Shown: positions 9,294 through 17,179 of the stretch, piece by piece
How positions within the stretch are numbered: the first letter of the stretch is position 1
How the letters are laid out: the number at the start of each line of letters is the position of its first letter
From: Conyzicola lurida
GTDB taxonomy: Bacteria > Actinomycetota > Actinomycetes > Actinomycetales > Microbacteriaceae
Reading direction: 5' to 3'
NCBI RefSeq assembly: GCF_014204935.1
Contig: NZ_JACHMJ010000001.1
Coordinates: forward strand, 2,914,001-2,978,000
DNA length: 64,000 nt
Made by a program: the position numbers and the translations under genes
Notes under the pieces: model-generated
Seen by the model: only the letters and a program-made list of their open reading frames with translations
Database searches by the model: none
Told to the model about the DNA's origin: nothing

Positions 9294-11138
9294 CTAGGCG
9301 TTCTGGTCGAAGTACAGCTCCCAGTACTTGCCCTTCGCCGCAAGAAGTTCGGCGTGCGTGCCGCTCTCGGCGACCTCGCCCGCGACAACCACGAAGATGA
9401 CGTCGGCGTCGACCACCGTCGACAGCCGGTGGGCGATCGCGATCGTCGTGCGTCCGCGCGACGCGGTGTCGAGGGCGTCCTGCACCACGCGCTCGGAGAT
9501 CGAGTCGAGGGCGCTGGTCGCTTCATCCAGAATAAGAACTGCCGGGTCTTTCAACAGCACCCGGGCGATGGCGATGCGCTGCTTCTCACCGCCGCTCAGC
9601 CGGTAGCCACGCTCGCCCACGAGCGTGTCGTACCCGTCGGGGAACGACGAGATCGTCGAGTGGATGTTGGCCGCCGTCGCCGCGGCCACCAGTTCGTCGT
9701 CGGTCGCGTCCGGCTTCGCGTACCGCAGGTTGTCGGCGATCGACGCGTGGAACAGGTAGGTCTCCTGGCTCACGATGCCGATGTTCTGTACGAGCGACAG
9801 CTGCTTCAGGTCGCGCACGTCGTCGCCGGCGAACCGCACGGCGCCGCCCGACACGTCGTGCAGACGCGGGATCAGGTATGACACCGTCGTCTTGCCGGCA
9901 CCCGACGGTCCGACGAAGGCGGCAAACTGGCCCGGCTCGATGCGGAAGGAGACTCCGCCGAGGGTGGCACGGCTGTCGGCCGAGGCGTCGGGGTAGCGGA
10001 ACACGACGTCGTCGAACTCGACCAGCCCCAGCCCCTCGCGGTCGACGTCTTTCGCGTCGGCAGCGTCGGTGATCGCCGGGCGCAGGTCGAGGTACTCGAA
10101 GATGCGGGCGAACAGCGCCGACGAGGTCTGCAGGTCGAGGGCGACGCGCATCAGCCCGAGCAGCGGGAAGCTCAGCCGGGCCTGCACGGTGGTGAAGGCG
10201 ACGATGGTGCCCGCGGTCACGGGCACGTCGCGGGTGATCAGCCAGGCGGCCGCCACGTAGACGACGGCCGGGATGACGGAGAGGAAGATGCCCACCATGG
10301 CGAAGAACCACTGGCCGCTCATCTGCTGGCGCACCTGCAGGCCGATCTGGTTCTGGTTCTCGCGGTCGTAGCGGTCGCTCTCGGCCTGCTGGCGGTTGAA
10401 GCTCTTCGCCAGCAGGATGCCCGAGACGCTCAGCGTCTCCTGCGTGATCGCCGTCATGTCGCTCAGCGACTCCTGCGTCTTGGTGGCGATGCGCGCCCGC
10501 ACCTGGCCGACGCGGCGCTGCGCGAAGACGAGGATCGGCAACAGGACGACGGCGACGAGCGTGAGCTGCCAGCTCAACACGAGCATGCTGACGAGGGCCG
10601 CGAGCACCGTCACGGTGTTGCCGATCACGCTCGAGATCGTGTTGCTGAGCACTCCCGCGACCCCGCCGACGTCGTTCTGCAGCCGCGACTGGATGATGCC
10701 GGTCTTGGTACGGGTGAAGAACGCGAGTTCCATCGACTGCAGGTGGGTAAACAGCCGCACCCGCAGGGCGCCCATCACCTTGTTGCCGACGGTAGCGGTC
10801 AACCAGGTCTGCCAGACACCGAGGGCGGATGACGCGACCCAGATGAGAATCATGATGCCGACGATCTCGAGCAGAACGGGCATGTTCGGCCCGCCCTCGG
10901 GGAACAGCCCGAGGTCGAACGCCTGCTTGGTCAACAGCGGCGGCGCGACGCTGAGGGCCGCGCTCACCAGCACGAGCACGATCGTCACGATCAGGTCGCG
11001 CTTGTGCGGCGCGAACAGGGCGCCGATGCGGCCCAGCAGGTCGGGGATCTTCGGGGCCGCGGCGTTGACGGCCTTCTGCGCCGCGACGTCGCCGCCGCTC
11101 ACCCGGTTTCCGTGACCGCCGCCGCGCATTCCACTCAT
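9294..11138 (-). CDS. ABC exporter, fused membrane and ATPase domains (ABCB/MsbA type)
   Basis: Half-transporter of 614 residues expected to work as a dimer. A Gly-rich N-terminus is followed by six membrane spans (about residues 45-340) and a C-terminal ATPase. The ATPase has Walker A GPSGAGKTT, signature LSGGEKQRIAIARVLL and Walker B VLILDEATSALD, then the switch histidine AHRLST. The gene ends four bases past the stop of the DUF305 gene on the opposite strand. Family members export drugs, lipids or peptides; nothing nearby fixes the substrate. Confidence 0.9.
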   Translation of the reverse strand: MSGMRGGGHGNRVSGGDVAAQKAVNAAAPKIPDLLGRIGALFAPHKRDLIVTIVLVLVSAALSVAPPLLTKQAFDLGLFPEGGPNMPVLLEIVGIMILIWVASSALGVWQTWLTATVGNKVMGALRVRLFTHLQSMELAFFTRTKTGIIQSRLQNDVGGVAGVLSNTISSVIGNTVTVLAALVSMLVLSWQLTLVAVVLLPILVFAQRRVGQVRARIATKTQESLSDMTAITQETLSVSGILLAKSFNRQQAESDRYDRENQNQIGLQVRQQMSGQWFFAMVGIFLSVIPAVVYVAAAWLITRDVPVTAGTIVAFTTVQARLSFPLLGLMRVALDLQTSSALFARIFEYLDLRPAITDAADAKDVDREGLGLVEFDDVVFRYPDASADSRATLGGVSFRIEPGQFAAFVGPSGAGKTTVSYLIPRLHDVSGGAVRFAGDDVRDLKQLSLVQNIGIVSQETYLFHASIADNLRYAKPDATDDELVAAATAANIHSTISSFPDGYDTLVGERGYRLSGGEKQRIAIARVLLKDPAVLILDEATSALDSISERVVQDALDTASRGRTTIAIAHRLSTVVDADVIFVVVAGEVAESGTHAELLAAKGKYWELYFDQNA

Positions 11139-11159
11139 TGCTTGAGCCTACGCGCGAAA

Positions 11160-11213
11160 GCGGGTCGAGCTTGTCGAAACCCAGACGGGGTTTCGACAAG
11201 CTCAATCCGCTGG
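11160..11213. repeat. Paired copy of the dispersed GGTTTCGACAGGCTCAACC palindromic repeat
   Basis: Two inverted copies of the repeat (GTCGAGCTTGTCGAAACCC and its near-complement) face each other across a five-base gap, making a long hairpin between the exporter start and the stop of the next gene. Copies of the same family are found at about nine places in this window. Confidence 0.85.
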
Positions 11214-11216
11214 AAA

Positions 11217-12191
11217 CTACCCCTTCGTCGACCCCGCCAGCAGGCCGCGCACGAAGAAGCGCTGCAGCGCGAAGAACACGATGAGCGGCACGAGGATCGA
11301 GATGAACGCGCCGGCCGTGAGCAGGTTCCAGTCCTGGCCTCTGGCGCCGGTGATCTCGGCGAGCAGTTTGGTCATCGGGGCGACCGCGCCGTCGGCGAAG
11401 ATCAGCGCGACGAGCAGGTCGTTCCACACCCAGAGGAACTGGAAGATGGCGAACGACGCGATCGCGGGCATGGTCAGCGGGAGGACGATCCGGAAGAAGA
11501 TCTGACCTTGGCCCGCGCCATCCACTCTCGCTGCTTCGATCACTTCACGGGGAATCTCGGAAATGAAGTTGTGCAGCAGGAAGATCGCGAGCGGCAGGGC
11601 GAAGATCGTGTGGGCGATCCAGACCTGCGCGTAGGATCCGCCGGCGTTCAGGCCCGGGAAGATCTGCGTGCCGCCGATGGCGAACCCGCGCGAGAACAGG
11701 CTGAGCAGCGGCACGAGGGCCATCTGGATCGGCACGACCTGCAGCGCGAAGACGCCGATGAACAGCCAGTTCTTGCCGCGGAAGTCGATCCAGGCGAAGG
11801 CGTACGCGGCGAGGCTCGCGAAGACCAACGGGAAGATCGTCGCCGGGATGGTGATGGCGAGCGAGTTGATGAACGATCCGGCGAGATTGAGCGTGCTGTT
11901 TCCGGCTGCGAGAACGTCGGTGTAGTTGTCGAGCGTGAATCCGGGGTTCTGGAAGATCGTCCACCAGCCGGTGGTCGTGACGAGCCCTGCCGGACGGAAC
12001 GACGAGATGAACAGGCCGAGGGTCGGCGTGGTCCAGAGCACGGCGATGATCAGCGACGCGATGGTCGCGCCGCGGCTGGTGAGCCGGCGCTTGGTGCGCT
12101 TGACCGGAGCTTCGACCTTCGCCTCGCCGGCCCTGAGCTGGCGGCGGGTTTCTGCGTCGACCGGCAGGTCGATCGGCTGGACGGCGCTCAT
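11217..12191 (-). CDS. aglG: Alpha-glucoside-type ABC transporter permease (AglG/MalG like)
   Basis: Second membrane subunit of a CUT1 sugar importer (324 residues, six spans). The EAA loop that contacts the ATPase is clear as EVIEAARVDGAGQGQIFFRI, followed by PLTMPAIASF. The N-terminus has a 45-residue hydrophilic extension. The ATG overlaps the stop of the upstream permease (ATGA). The substrate is inferred from the binding protein of the operon, which resembles AglE. No ATPase gene is present in the operon, so a shared MsmK/UgpC-type ATPase must serve it. Confidence 0.85.
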   Translation of the reverse strand: MSAVQPIDLPVDAETRRQLRAGEAKVEAPVKRTKRRLTSRGATIASLIIAVLWTTPTLGLFISSFRPAGLVTTTGWWTIFQNPGFTLDNYTDVLAAGNSTLNLAGSFINSLAITIPATIFPLVFASLAAYAFAWIDFRGKNWLFIGVFALQVVPIQMALVPLLSLFSRGFAIGGTQIFPGLNAGGSYAQVWIAHTIFALPLAIFLLHNFISEIPREVIEAARVDGAGQGQIFFRIVLPLTMPAIASFAIFQFLWVWNDLLVALIFADGAVAPMTKLLAEITGARGQDWNLLTAGAFISILVPLIVFFALQRFFVRGLLAGSTKG

Positions 12192-13318
12192 CGGATCTCC
12201 CTCTGCTTCTTGATCTGTCTGGCGTTGTAGATGACGATCGGGAGCACCAGCAGGAACAGCACGACGGCGAACGCCGCCGACCTGCCCGACTCGAAGCTCT
12301 TGAACTGCGTGTACATCTCGTTGGCGATGACGCTGGTCTCGTTGGCGCCGGCGGTCATGGTGCGCACGATGTCGAAGACCTTGAGCGAGGCGATCGAGAT
12401 CGTGGTGAGCACGACGACGAGCGAGGGTCGGATGCCGGGCACGGTGACGTTGACGAAGCGCTGCCAGGCGTTGGTGCCGTCGAGCTCCGCCGCCTCGATC
12501 TGCTCGGTCGGTACCCCCTTGATCGCCGCGGACAGCACGACCATGGCGAATCCGGTCTGGATCCAGATCAGCACCACGATGAGGAAGAACGTGTTCCACG
12601 GCGAGTTGGAGAGCCAGGAGACCGGCTCCCCGCCGAACCACACGACGAGCTGGTTGAGGAGTCCGATCTGGGGCTGGTCGGCCGGGCGGATCTCGTAGAC
12701 GAAACGCCAGATGATGCTGGCGCCCACGAACGAGATGGCCATGGGCATGAAGACGAGCACTTTGAAGAACTTCTCGCCGCGGGACTTGTCGATGAACACC
12801 GCGTAGGCGAGACCGAAGGCGGTGGACAGCGTAGGCACGAAGAGCACCCAGACGATCGTGTTGATCACCGTACGCACGGCCGACGGCTGGGTGAACAACC
12901 AGATGAAGTTGTTGAAGCCGACGTAGGTTCCCCGGCCGCTGTAGAACGAGTCGAAGATCGTCTTGATCGACGGGTAGATCAGGCCGACGGCGAGGAGCAG
13001 GATCGCGGGGGCGAGGAACCCGACCAGCTGGAAGAGGTAGCCGCCGCCCTCCTTCGACCGGTAGTCGAGGATGAAGAAGACGCCGCCGATGACCGCGGCG
13101 ACCGCGGCCGCCCACGCCACCGAACCGAGGGCGAGGAAGACGAGGAGGGGCGCGAGGATGCAGACGGCGAAACGGATGCCGGTATAGAGCTTTCCGGACC
13201 GGGGAGCGATCTCGATGAAGAAGAGGATGAGCGCGACCACGATGAGGAAGGCGATGATGACGAGCGGGATCTGCGCCAGCGGTGGGAGCTGCGCTATCCA
13301 GGCCAGGAAAGCGGACAT
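12188..13318 (-). CDS. aglF: Alpha-glucoside-type ABC transporter permease (AglF/MalF like)
   Basis: First membrane subunit of the CUT1 importer. It is longer than usual (376 residues) because three extra hydrophobic segments precede the core. The EAA loop reads EQIEAAELDGTNAWQRF followed by VTVPGIRPSL. The soluble periplasmic stretch typical of MalF-like proteins is short. It lies between the binding protein and the second permease with an ATGA overlap downstream, so all three genes form one operon. Confidence 0.86.
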   Translation of the reverse strand: MSAFLAWIAQLPPLAQIPLVIIAFLIVVALILFFIEIAPRSGKLYTGIRFAVCILAPLLVFLALGSVAWAAAVAAVIGGVFFILDYRSKEGGGYLFQLVGFLAPAILLLAVGLIYPSIKTIFDSFYSGRGTYVGFNNFIWLFTQPSAVRTVINTIVWVLFVPTLSTAFGLAYAVFIDKSRGEKFFKVLVFMPMAISFVGASIIWRFVYEIRPADQPQIGLLNQLVVWFGGEPVSWLSNSPWNTFFLIVVLIWIQTGFAMVVLSAAIKGVPTEQIEAAELDGTNAWQRFVNVTVPGIRPSLVVVLTTISIASLKVFDIVRTMTAGANETSVIANEMYTQFKSFESGRSAAFAVVLFLLVLPIVIYNARQIKKQREIR

Positions 13319-13427
13319 TCGGGTCCTTTCGAGTACGGCGGTGGACTCGGAGACTGCACCGGTGCGGTGCTGCGGGGTGGGAATGGGGCCGGCCGACGAA
13401 TCGGCCGGCCCCGGTGGTCACGCGGTG

Positions 13428-14774
13428 TTACTCAGACGGCCACGCGGCGTCGATCTGCGACAGGACCTCGTCGCTCGGCTTGCCGTTGATCCAGTCGACG
13501 ATGCCCGTGAAGAACGCCGCCGATCCGACAGCGCCCGGCATGAGGTCGGAGGCGTCGAAACGGAAGGTCGTCTCGGGGTCCTGCAGGATCTTGATGGCCT
13601 CCTGCAGGATCGGGCTCTCGGCGCTCTCCGGGTCGAGTCCCGAGTTGGCGCTCAGCACGCCGCCGAGGGAGACGCGGCTGTTCGCCCATTCGGGGCTGGA
13701 GAGGTACTCGGTGACCTTGACGGTCTCCTCGTCGTTGGAGAACGCACCGACGATCTCACCGCCACCGACGACCGCGTTGCCGCCGGCCTCGATCGAGGGG
13801 GTCATGAAGGCCCAGATGTCGGCGTCCGGTCCGACCGTGGCGTTGCCGTTCTCGGGGTCCTGGATGAACCCGTCGTAGAACGACGCCTGGTGGTGCAGCG
13901 AGCACTCGCCGTTGCCGAGCACACGGGCGACGTCTTGGAACGTCGTCGTGTTGATCGACTCGACTCCGCCGTAGCCGGCGTTCACGTACTCCGGGTTGAG
14001 CAGGATCTCACCCACGGAGTCGAGAGCCGTCTGGATGGCCGGGTCGGTGAACGGGATGTCGTGGCTGACCCACTGGTCGTAGACCTCGGGACCGGCCTGG
14101 CGCAGGACGAGGTCTTCGACCCAGTCGGTGCCCGGCCAACCGGTAGCTGCCTCGGAGCCGAATCCGGCACACCACGGCGCTTTGCCCTTGGTCTCCGCCA
14201 TCGTCTGCGTGAGAGTGAGCAGCTCGTCCCAGGTGGTGGGTTCGGTCCAGCCGTTCGCGGCGAACTCGGAGGGCGAGTACCAGACCCAGCCCTTGACGCT
14301 CGCCATGAGCGGAGCACCGTAGAGGGTGTCGCCCGTGGTGGCGTAGCCCGCCCAGTCTTCCGACCAGTACTCGGCGACGTTGTCGGCGACTTCCTGCGGA
14401 GCGGGCTGGATGTAATTACGGCTGGCGAGGTCGGACAGCAGGCCGGGCTGCGGGAAGATCGCGATGTCGGGCGCGCTGCCGCCCTGTGCGCGAATACCGA
14501 TCTGCGCCTCGAACTCCTTGCTCGACTCGTACTTGATGTCGATGTCGTTCTCTTCTTCCCAGTCCGCCCAGGATTCTTCGAGCAGATCGGCCTCGGTGTC
14601 GGCGATGGTGCCGTAGACGGTCACGACTCCGTCGACGGTTCCGGCGTCGCCGGGACCTCCGCCGGAGGCTGAGCCGCCGTTGGTCTCGTCGACGGCGCAT
14701 CCGGACAGTGCGAGACCGGCGATGGCGAAGACTGCCAGGGGGGCCGCGAGACGGCGATGCAGGATGGAACTCAT
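13428..14774 (-). CDS. aglE: Alpha-glucoside-type ABC transporter substrate-binding lipoprotein (AglE like)
   Basis: Secreted lipoprotein that binds the sugar outside the cell. The signal peptide ends in the lipobox LSGCAVDE. The mature part is a type-1 CUT1 binding protein of about 420 residues; the block APWCAGFGSEAATGWPGTDW is characteristic of AglE-like alpha-glucoside receptors, as far as I can recognise. I chose the ATG giving MSSILHRR because GGAGGAG sits about six bases before it; an in-frame ATG 15 bases upstream has no such site. The operator-promoter region lies directly upstream. Confidence 0.87.
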   Translation of the reverse strand: MSSILHRRLAAPLAVFAIAGLALSGCAVDETNGGSASGGGPGDAGTVDGVVTVYGTIADTEADLLEESWADWEEENDIDIKYESSKEFEAQIGIRAQGGSAPDIAIFPQPGLLSDLASRNYIQPAPQEVADNVAEYWSEDWAGYATTGDTLYGAPLMASVKGWVWYSPSEFAANGWTEPTTWDELLTLTQTMAETKGKAPWCAGFGSEAATGWPGTDWVEDLVLRQAGPEVYDQWVSHDIPFTDPAIQTALDSVGEILLNPEYVNAGYGGVESINTTTFQDVARVLGNGECSLHHQASFYDGFIQDPENGNATVGPDADIWAFMTPSIEAGGNAVVGGGEIVGAFSNDEETVKVTEYLSSPEWANSRVSLGGVLSANSGLDPESAESPILQEAIKILQDPETTFRFDASDLMPGAVGSAAFFTGIVDWINGKPSDEVLSQIDAAWPSE

Positions 14775-14872
14775 ATCTCTCCTCCTCATTGAGGGTTTCC
14801 GACTCGGCTGTGAGTCGACGATCGGGTTGCAAGGGCGTAGCGGCCCCCGTTCTGGGGAACCGCTTCGACATC

Positions 14873-14910
14873 AAGCTATGGCACTGCCGCAATCATTGCA
14901 AGCGCTTGGC
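14873..14910 (-). promoter_or_regulatory. aglE promoter with LacI-type operator over the -35 box
   Basis: On the minus strand TTGCAA and TAGCTT are 17 bases apart, ending about 100 bases before the aglE ATG. The -35 hexamer is part of the palindrome CAAGCGCTTG (14899-14908), a LacI/GalR-type half-site pair with the central CG. A bound repressor would block the polymerase directly. Confidence 0.7.
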
Positions 14911-14941
14911 ACGTATCACTCACTTTTGCGGAATCGGTGGC

Positions 14942-14957
14942 GTGTAAGCGCTTGCAC
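14942..14957. promoter_or_regulatory. Second LacI-type operator upstream of aglE
   Basis: GTGTAAGCGCTTGCAC is a 16-bp near-palindrome with the same AAGCGCTT core as the operator over the promoter. The two centres are 46 bases apart, a spacing compatible with cooperative binding or looping. No LacI gene lies next to this operon. Confidence 0.65.
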
Positions 14958-15017
14958 AACGGGGATGCGACCCCACGTCCGCGAGGGAGCGTGGCCACGG
15001 CCTGCGGCGGTTAACGA

Positions 15018-15055
15018 ACAAGGGCACCGCTTCTCGAAAGAAGCGGTGCCCTTGT
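15018..15055 (-). terminator. Rho-independent terminator of rplJ-rplL
   Basis: A 17-bp perfect stem with the tetraloop CGAA in the plus strand (15019-15034 pairs with 15039-15054, plus one outer A-T pair) lies 24 bases past the rplL stop. On the minus strand it is followed by a T-rich tail (TTGTTCGTT). Confidence 0.85.
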
Positions 15056-15078
15056 GGAGTCCCCTAGCGGGGACGGGA

Positions 15079-15462
15079 CTACTTGAGCGTGACGGTGGCG
15101 CCAGCTTCTTCGAGCTGAGCCTTTGCCTTCTCGGCGGTCTCCTTGTTGACACCCTCGAGGACTGCGCCGGGGGCGCCGTCTACGACAGCCTTGGCCTCGC
15201 CGAGTCCGAGGCTCGTGAGCGCGCGGACCTCCTTGATGACCTGGATCTTCTTCTCGCCAGCCGACTCGAGGATGACGTCGAAGGAATCCTTCTCCTCGAC
15301 CTCTTCGACGGCAGCAGCAGCGCCACCGGCAGCAGCAACTGCGACGGGAGCGGCGGCGGTGACCTCGAAGACCTCTTCGAACTTCTTGACGAACTCGCTG
15401 AGCTCAATGAGAGTCAGTTCCTTGAAGGCTTCGATGAGCTCTTCGCTTGACAGCTTTGCCAT
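15079..15462 (-). CDS. rplL: 50S ribosomal protein L7/L12
   Basis: Stalk protein of the large ribosomal subunit that recruits translation factors. The 127-residue product has the N-terminal dimerisation helices ([20 protein letters not shown]), an Ala-rich hinge near residues 36-52 and the C-terminal factor-binding domain with [20 protein letters not shown]. It follows rplJ and ends in a strong terminator. Length is normal. Confidence 0.97.
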   Translation of the reverse strand: MAKLSSEELIEAFKELTLIELSEFVKKFEEVFEVTAAAPVAVAAAGGAAAAVEEVEEKDSFDVILESAGEKKIQVIKEVRALTSLGLGEAKAVVDGAPGAVLEGVNKETAEKAKAQLEEAGATVTLK

Positions 15463-15514
15463 GATTTTCTCCTTGTGTGATTCTTAGTTCTACAAACCGC
15501 GGGTCAGGCTGTGC

Positions 15515-16030
15515 CTAGTTCGCGGACTCCTGCTTCTCACGCAGCGCCTCGACCGTGCGAACGGCCTTCGAGAGCGGAGCGTTGAAGAGATATGCCGCAC
15601 CGAAGAGCGAAGCCTTGATTGCGCCGGCCATCTTGGCAAGCAGCACTTCACGGGATTCGAGGTCGGCGAGCTTCGCAACTTCTGCCGCGGTGAGCGAGTT
15701 ACCGTCGAGGTAACCGCTCTTCACGACGAGCAGCGGGTTTGCCTTGGCAAAGTCGCGCAGAATCTTCGCAACGGCGACGGTGTCGCCGTGTACGAAAGCG
15801 ATCGCGGACGGGCCGGTCAGTTCGTCGTCAAACGAAGTGATACCTGCCGCGTTGGCCGAGATCTTGGTCAGCGTGTTCTTTACCACGGCGTACGTTGCGT
15901 CTGCACTGAGTGACTTGCGCAGCGTCTTCAGCTGGGCAACAGTGAGACCGCGGTACTCGGTGAGCAGAACGGCGTTGGAGTTACGGAACTTGTCCGTAAG
16001 CTCGGCAACCGATGCTTCCTTGTTCGCCAT
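15515..16030 (-). CDS. rplJ: 50S ribosomal protein L10
   Basis: Base of the ribosomal stalk; it binds 23S rRNA and L7/L12 dimers. The 171-residue protein starts [15 protein letters not shown] and has the L10 block [19 protein letters not shown]. The last 20 residues form the helix that carries L12. It lies directly upstream of rplL and is preceded by a structured leader, so the two genes are probably autoregulated together. Confidence 0.96.
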   Translation of the reverse strand: MANKEASVAELTDKFRNSNAVLLTEYRGLTVAQLKTLRKSLSADATYAVVKNTLTKISANAAGITSFDDELTGPSAIAFVHGDTVAVAKILRDFAKANPLLVVKSGYLDGNSLTAAEVAKLADLESREVLLAKMAGAIKASLFGAAYLFNAPLSKAVRTVEALREKQESAN

Positions 16031-16084
16031 GGCTCTCCTTAATTGATGATTGTCATTAGCGTCAGACCACGCGGAAAACTTGGG

Positions 16085-16225
16085 TATCTGTTAAAAACAG
16101 AAAGCCCCACGCAGTTGCGCGGAGCTTCGTCTCTTTCGAGAAGAACTTCGAACACCTGCGCTGGATTTATGGAATCGAACCCGTGAGGGCGCGAAACAAC
16201 CTGCGGTCTTTGGCTTCCTACAGAG
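16085..16225 (-). ncRNA. Ribosomal protein L10 leader with attenuator hairpin
   Basis: The transcript upstream of rplJ contains conserved-looking L10-leader elements: GCAGGTGTTCGAAGTTCTTC, then AAGAGACGAAGCTCC. Next comes a stem formed by 16101-16126 (GAAGCTCCGCGC against GCGTGGGGCTTTC, with G-U pairs) and a run of T (TTTCTGTTTTTAAC). In known cases L10 or the L10-L12 complex binds this leader to repress its own operon. Exact ends are estimates. Confidence 0.8.
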
Positions 16226-16242
16226 TAGCACACGGATTGGCC

Positions 16243-16292
16243 GGGATTTCGACAGGCTCAATCCGCCTCAGCGGGTTGAGCCTGTCGAAGCC
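16243..16292. repeat. Paired copy of the dispersed palindromic repeat
   Basis: GATTTCGACAGGCTCAATCC and the inverted GCGGGTTGAGCCTGTCGAA face each other across a short gap, just after the stop of the epimerase gene (the minus-strand stop lies at 16299) and before the rplJ leader. Confidence 0.85.
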
Positions 16293-16298
16293 AACGGC

Positions 16299-17138
16299 TC
16301 AGTCGCGCCAGCTGTGCTGCGGCTCGTAGCCCAGAACGCGACGCGCCTTCTCGATCGAGAGCAGGGTTTCGTTGGCGGCGACCTCGCGCGTGAGCTCGAC
16401 GTCGGGGAACGCCGACGCCGCGAGCTCGGCGCTAGGGGTGCGCATCACCGTGTCCGCCGCCGCGATGATGAAGCGGTCGAAACCGGGGGCGGAGAGCTCG
16501 ACGGCCCGGAGCACCGCCTGCGCGCCGTCGCGGGAGTCGATGTACCCGTAGGCGTTCCAGCGACGCAGACTGGCGTCATCCTGAAATGCTTCGAAGCCCG
16601 CGTAGTCGTTCTCGCTCATGACGTTGGAGAAGCGCAGCGCCGTGATGCTGAGCTGCGGGTCCCACCGCACGAGCTTCTGCGCGAGTTCCTCTTCGAGGTG
16701 CTTGACGACGGCGTACATCGACTCGGGGCGCGAGGGGTACTCCTCGTCGATGGGCAGGTAGGGCGGGTCGATGTCGAACGGGATACCGAGAAGGGTCTCG
16801 CTCGAGGCGTAGACGATGGTCTGGATTCCGGCGCGACGGGCGGCCTGGAACACGTTGAACGTCGCGTTCATGTTGTTGTGGAACGTGGCGGAGTCGGCCT
16901 GGATACCACCGGCCGGGATGGCGGCGAGGTGCACGATCGCGTCGGCGCCCTCGTGCCGGGAGTCGACGCCGAAGAACGCGTCGATCACCTGGCCGTAGTC
17001 GGTGAGGTCGACGCGGACGAATCCGTCGCCCCGCTCCCCCACCGCGTCGAGGTTGACGACGTCGTGGCCGGCCTCCGAGAGACCCGCGACGACCGCCGAA
17101 CCGAGCTTGCCTGAACCGCCGGTGACGAGAATGCGCAT
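16299..17138 (-). CDS. NAD(P)-dependent epimerase/dehydratase (extended SDR)
   Basis: Cytoplasmic Rossmann-fold enzyme of 279 residues. The nucleotide-binding motif TGGSGKLGS is at the N-terminus, and the catalytic YxxxK appears as MYAVVKHLEE near residue 140, with an upstream serine in YASSETLLG. The size and the IDSRDGAQAV block recall small uronate dehydrogenase-like or sugar nucleotide epimerase proteins. The substrate is not recognisable. It stands alone between the two-component system and rplJ. Confidence 0.83.
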   Translation of the reverse strand: MRILVTGGSGKLGSAVVAGLSEAGHDVVNLDAVGERGDGFVRVDLTDYGQVIDAFFGVDSRHEGADAIVHLAAIPAGGIQADSATFHNNMNATFNVFQAARRAGIQTIVYASSETLLGIPFDIDPPYLPIDEEYPSRPESMYAVVKHLEEELAQKLVRWDPQLSITALRFSNVMSENDYAGFEAFQDDASLRRWNAYGYIDSRDGAQAVLRAVELSAPGFDRFIIAAADTVMRTPSAELAASAFPDVELTREVAANETLLSIEKARRVLGYEPQHSWRD

Positions 17139-17156
17139 GCGGCCAGTCTGTCAGGT

Positions 17157-17179
17157 GGATTTCGATAGGCTCAATCCGC
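17157..17179. repeat. Single copy of the dispersed repeat carrying a stop codon
   Basis: GGATTTCGATAGGCTCAATCCGC matches the family with one changed base in the core. It overlaps the 3' end of the histidine kinase gene and supplies its stop codon (TGA within GGATTGAGC on the minus strand). Confidence 0.75.
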
